DNA of 5,834 nt, from contig JANLHY010000246.1 of NCBI GenBank assembly GCA_024653795.1, forward strand, positions 1 through 5,834, in the 5' to 3' direction. Both the position numbers and the translations under genes were made by a program. Below are positions 5,408 through 5,834 of this stretch, in pieces (within the stretch, counting starts at the first letter, position 1; every line of letters begins with the position of its first letter). The notes below the pieces were generated by a model. It was not told where the DNA came from. It did not search any database and was given only the letters and a program-made list of their open reading frames with translations. This stretch comes from Candidatus Brocadiaceae bacterium (GTDB taxonomy: Bacteria; Planctomycetota; Brocadiia; Brocadiales; Brocadiaceae).

Positions 5408-5478
5408 ATGGCTAAATGGTTACATGGTTACATGGTTAAATGGTTAATAACCGTACAGCCATCTAGCCATTTAACCAT
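5408..5478. repeat. Octamer satellite that folds back on itself
   Basis: Five head-to-tail 8-base units of the type ATGGTTAC/ATGGTTAA/ATGGCTAA (5408-5447) are followed in phase by four units in the opposite orientation (5447-5478, for example CTAGCCAT and TTAACCAT). The two halves can pair around GGTTAATAACC. It lies 65 bases or more upstream of the cbiB start, within its likely leader. Confidence 0.8.
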
Positions 5479-5480
5479 CC

Positions 5481-5508
5481 AACATATAAAACTTGACTCA
5501 TTTGTAAA
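5481..5508 (-). promoter_or_regulatory. Candidate cbiB promoter (weak)
   Basis: On the minus strand TTTACA (complement of 5503-5508) is followed after 16 bases by TATGTT (complement of 5481-5486), fair matches to sigma70 -35 and -10 boxes. Transcription from here would run through the octamer satellite before cbiB. This is a by-eye match only. Confidence 0.25.
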
Positions 5509-5524
5509 GATAAATTGCGGATAA

Positions 5525-5675
5525 AAATTTTGTAACAGTTTAGTTTTTTGAGAGATTCCAGTAATAATGTGGTTATTATTCAATGTAGCGGCAATTCATG
5601 AATTGCCGCTACATATTGTCACAAAGGCATTTTCAACTATTGACGTTTTCAAAAAACTAAACTGTTACAAAATTT
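5525..5675. mobile_element. MITE-like element with perfect terminal inverted repeats
   Basis: The segments 5525-5551 and 5649-5675 are perfect 27 bp inverted copies of each other. Read as an insertion, the element is 5531-5669 (139 bp) with 21 bp terminal repeats beginning TGTAACAGTTTAG, flanked on both sides by AAATTT (5525-5530 and 5670-5675), which could be a 6 bp target duplication. AAATTT is itself a palindrome, so duplication and arm extension cannot be told apart. There is no coding capacity, as expected of a non-autonomous element. A 32 bp palindrome lies inside. The right end stops a few bases from the U-tract of the dnaK terminator. Confidence 0.65.
5583..5614. repeat. Perfect 32 bp palindrome (GTAGCGGC type)
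   Basis: Two 16-base halves (ATGTAGCGGCAATTCA and its exact complement) form an uninterrupted palindrome. It starts GTAGCGGC and ends GCCGCTAC, similar at its tips to the GTAGCGC-ended elements at 1249-1305 and 4005-4061, so it may be a reduced member of that family. It lies inside the MITE-like element. Confidence 0.8.
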
Positions 5676-5678
5676 ATG

Positions 5679-5741
5679 AAAAAATAAAGGGTAGGAAACC
5701 TGCCCAGACATTTATTGTAACAATCTGAGTGTTTCCTACCC
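5679..5741 (-). terminator. Rho-independent terminator after dnaK
   Basis: A perfect 11 bp stem (GGGTAGGAAAC, 5689-5699, against GTTTCCTACCC, 5731-5741) begins 24 bases after the dnaK stop codon. On the minus strand it is followed by TTTATTTTTTC (5678-5688), giving the U-rich tract. The 31-base loop contains a smaller inverted repeat (ATTGT-A-ACAAT, 5714-5724). This separates dnaK transcription from cbiB. Confidence 0.85.
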
Positions 5742-5765
5742 TGGAAATTTAACTGAATTTACACG

Positions 5766-5834
5766 CTACTCTTTTACTTCGTAATCGGCATCAATGATGT
5801 CTTCCTCTCCACCTTCACCCTTTTTTCTCTTCTT
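5766..5834 (-). CDS. dnaK: C-terminal end of probable chaperone DnaK (partial)
   Basis: Only the last 22 codons are inside the window; the gene continues beyond the right edge. The translated end is a Lys/Arg-rich stretch (KKRKKG), then GEGGEEDIIDADYEVKE and a TAG stop at 5766-5768. An acidic tail with (V/I)(V/I)DA(D/E)(F/Y)EVK is the hallmark ending of Hsp70/DnaK, which refolds and protects proteins in the cytoplasm using ATP. A strong hairpin terminator follows at once. The identity rests on about 15 residues, so it is probable rather than certain. Confidence 0.75.
   Translation of the reverse strand, partial: KKRKKGEGGEEDIIDADYEVKE

Noticed and set aside
5408..5478. CRISPR array
   Set aside because: Units are 8 bases with no spacers, and orientation flips halfway.
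5344..5765. Cobalamin riboswitch upstream of cbiB
   Set aside because: No B12-box (GCCACTG-like) or other recognisable core on the minus strand; the leader is occupied by the octamer array and MITE-like element.

Overview
The window looks like a stretch of a Gram-negative, moderately AT-rich bacterial chromosome. It carries an outer-membrane beta-barrel with a C-terminal Phe, and the intergenic DNA is unusually full of small palindromic repeats. The repeat style (double hairpins, GTAGCGC-ended palindromes, CCCACCCCTAAATCCCC inverted repeats) reminds me of anammox Planctomycetota (Brocadia/Kuenenia type). That placement is from memory and is only moderately confident. Every intact gene lies on the minus strand; the only plus-strand coding trace is a decayed fragment.

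Layout in the direction of transcription (right to left): the last 22 codons of a probable dnaK with its hairpin terminator (5689-5834); a 139-151 bp MITE-like element and an octamer satellite (5408-5675); cbiB, for a late cobalamin-biosynthesis step (4285-5343); a 473 bp gap packed with repeats (3812-4284); cbiQ and cbiO, the transmembrane T component and ATPase of an energy-coupling-factor Co/Ni transporter, overlapping by 16 bp (2241-3811); a second repeat-rich gap holding a truncated GxxExxY gene (1797-2240); a small secreted Cys-rich protein (1368-1796); and an outer-membrane beta-barrel protein (223-1203).

The shared theme is probably cobalt (or nickel) and corrinoids. CbiQO would power import of the metal and CbiB attaches the aminopropanol arm to the corrin ring. 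The Cys-rich and outer-membrane proteins downstream could handle metal in the envelope, which is inference from position and Cys content only. No substrate-binding component (CbiM/CbiN) is in the window, and CbiO ends in a histidine-rich tail.

The most unusual content is non-coding. One 66 bp double-hairpin repeat occurs three times, with paired changes that keep a stem. A second palindromic family occurs twice. An imperfect inverted repeat lies at both edges of the cbi segment (2186-2231 and 5357-5399). A perfect-TIR mini-element sits just downstream of dnaK. I found no RNA gene, CRISPR array, riboswitch or transposase gene.
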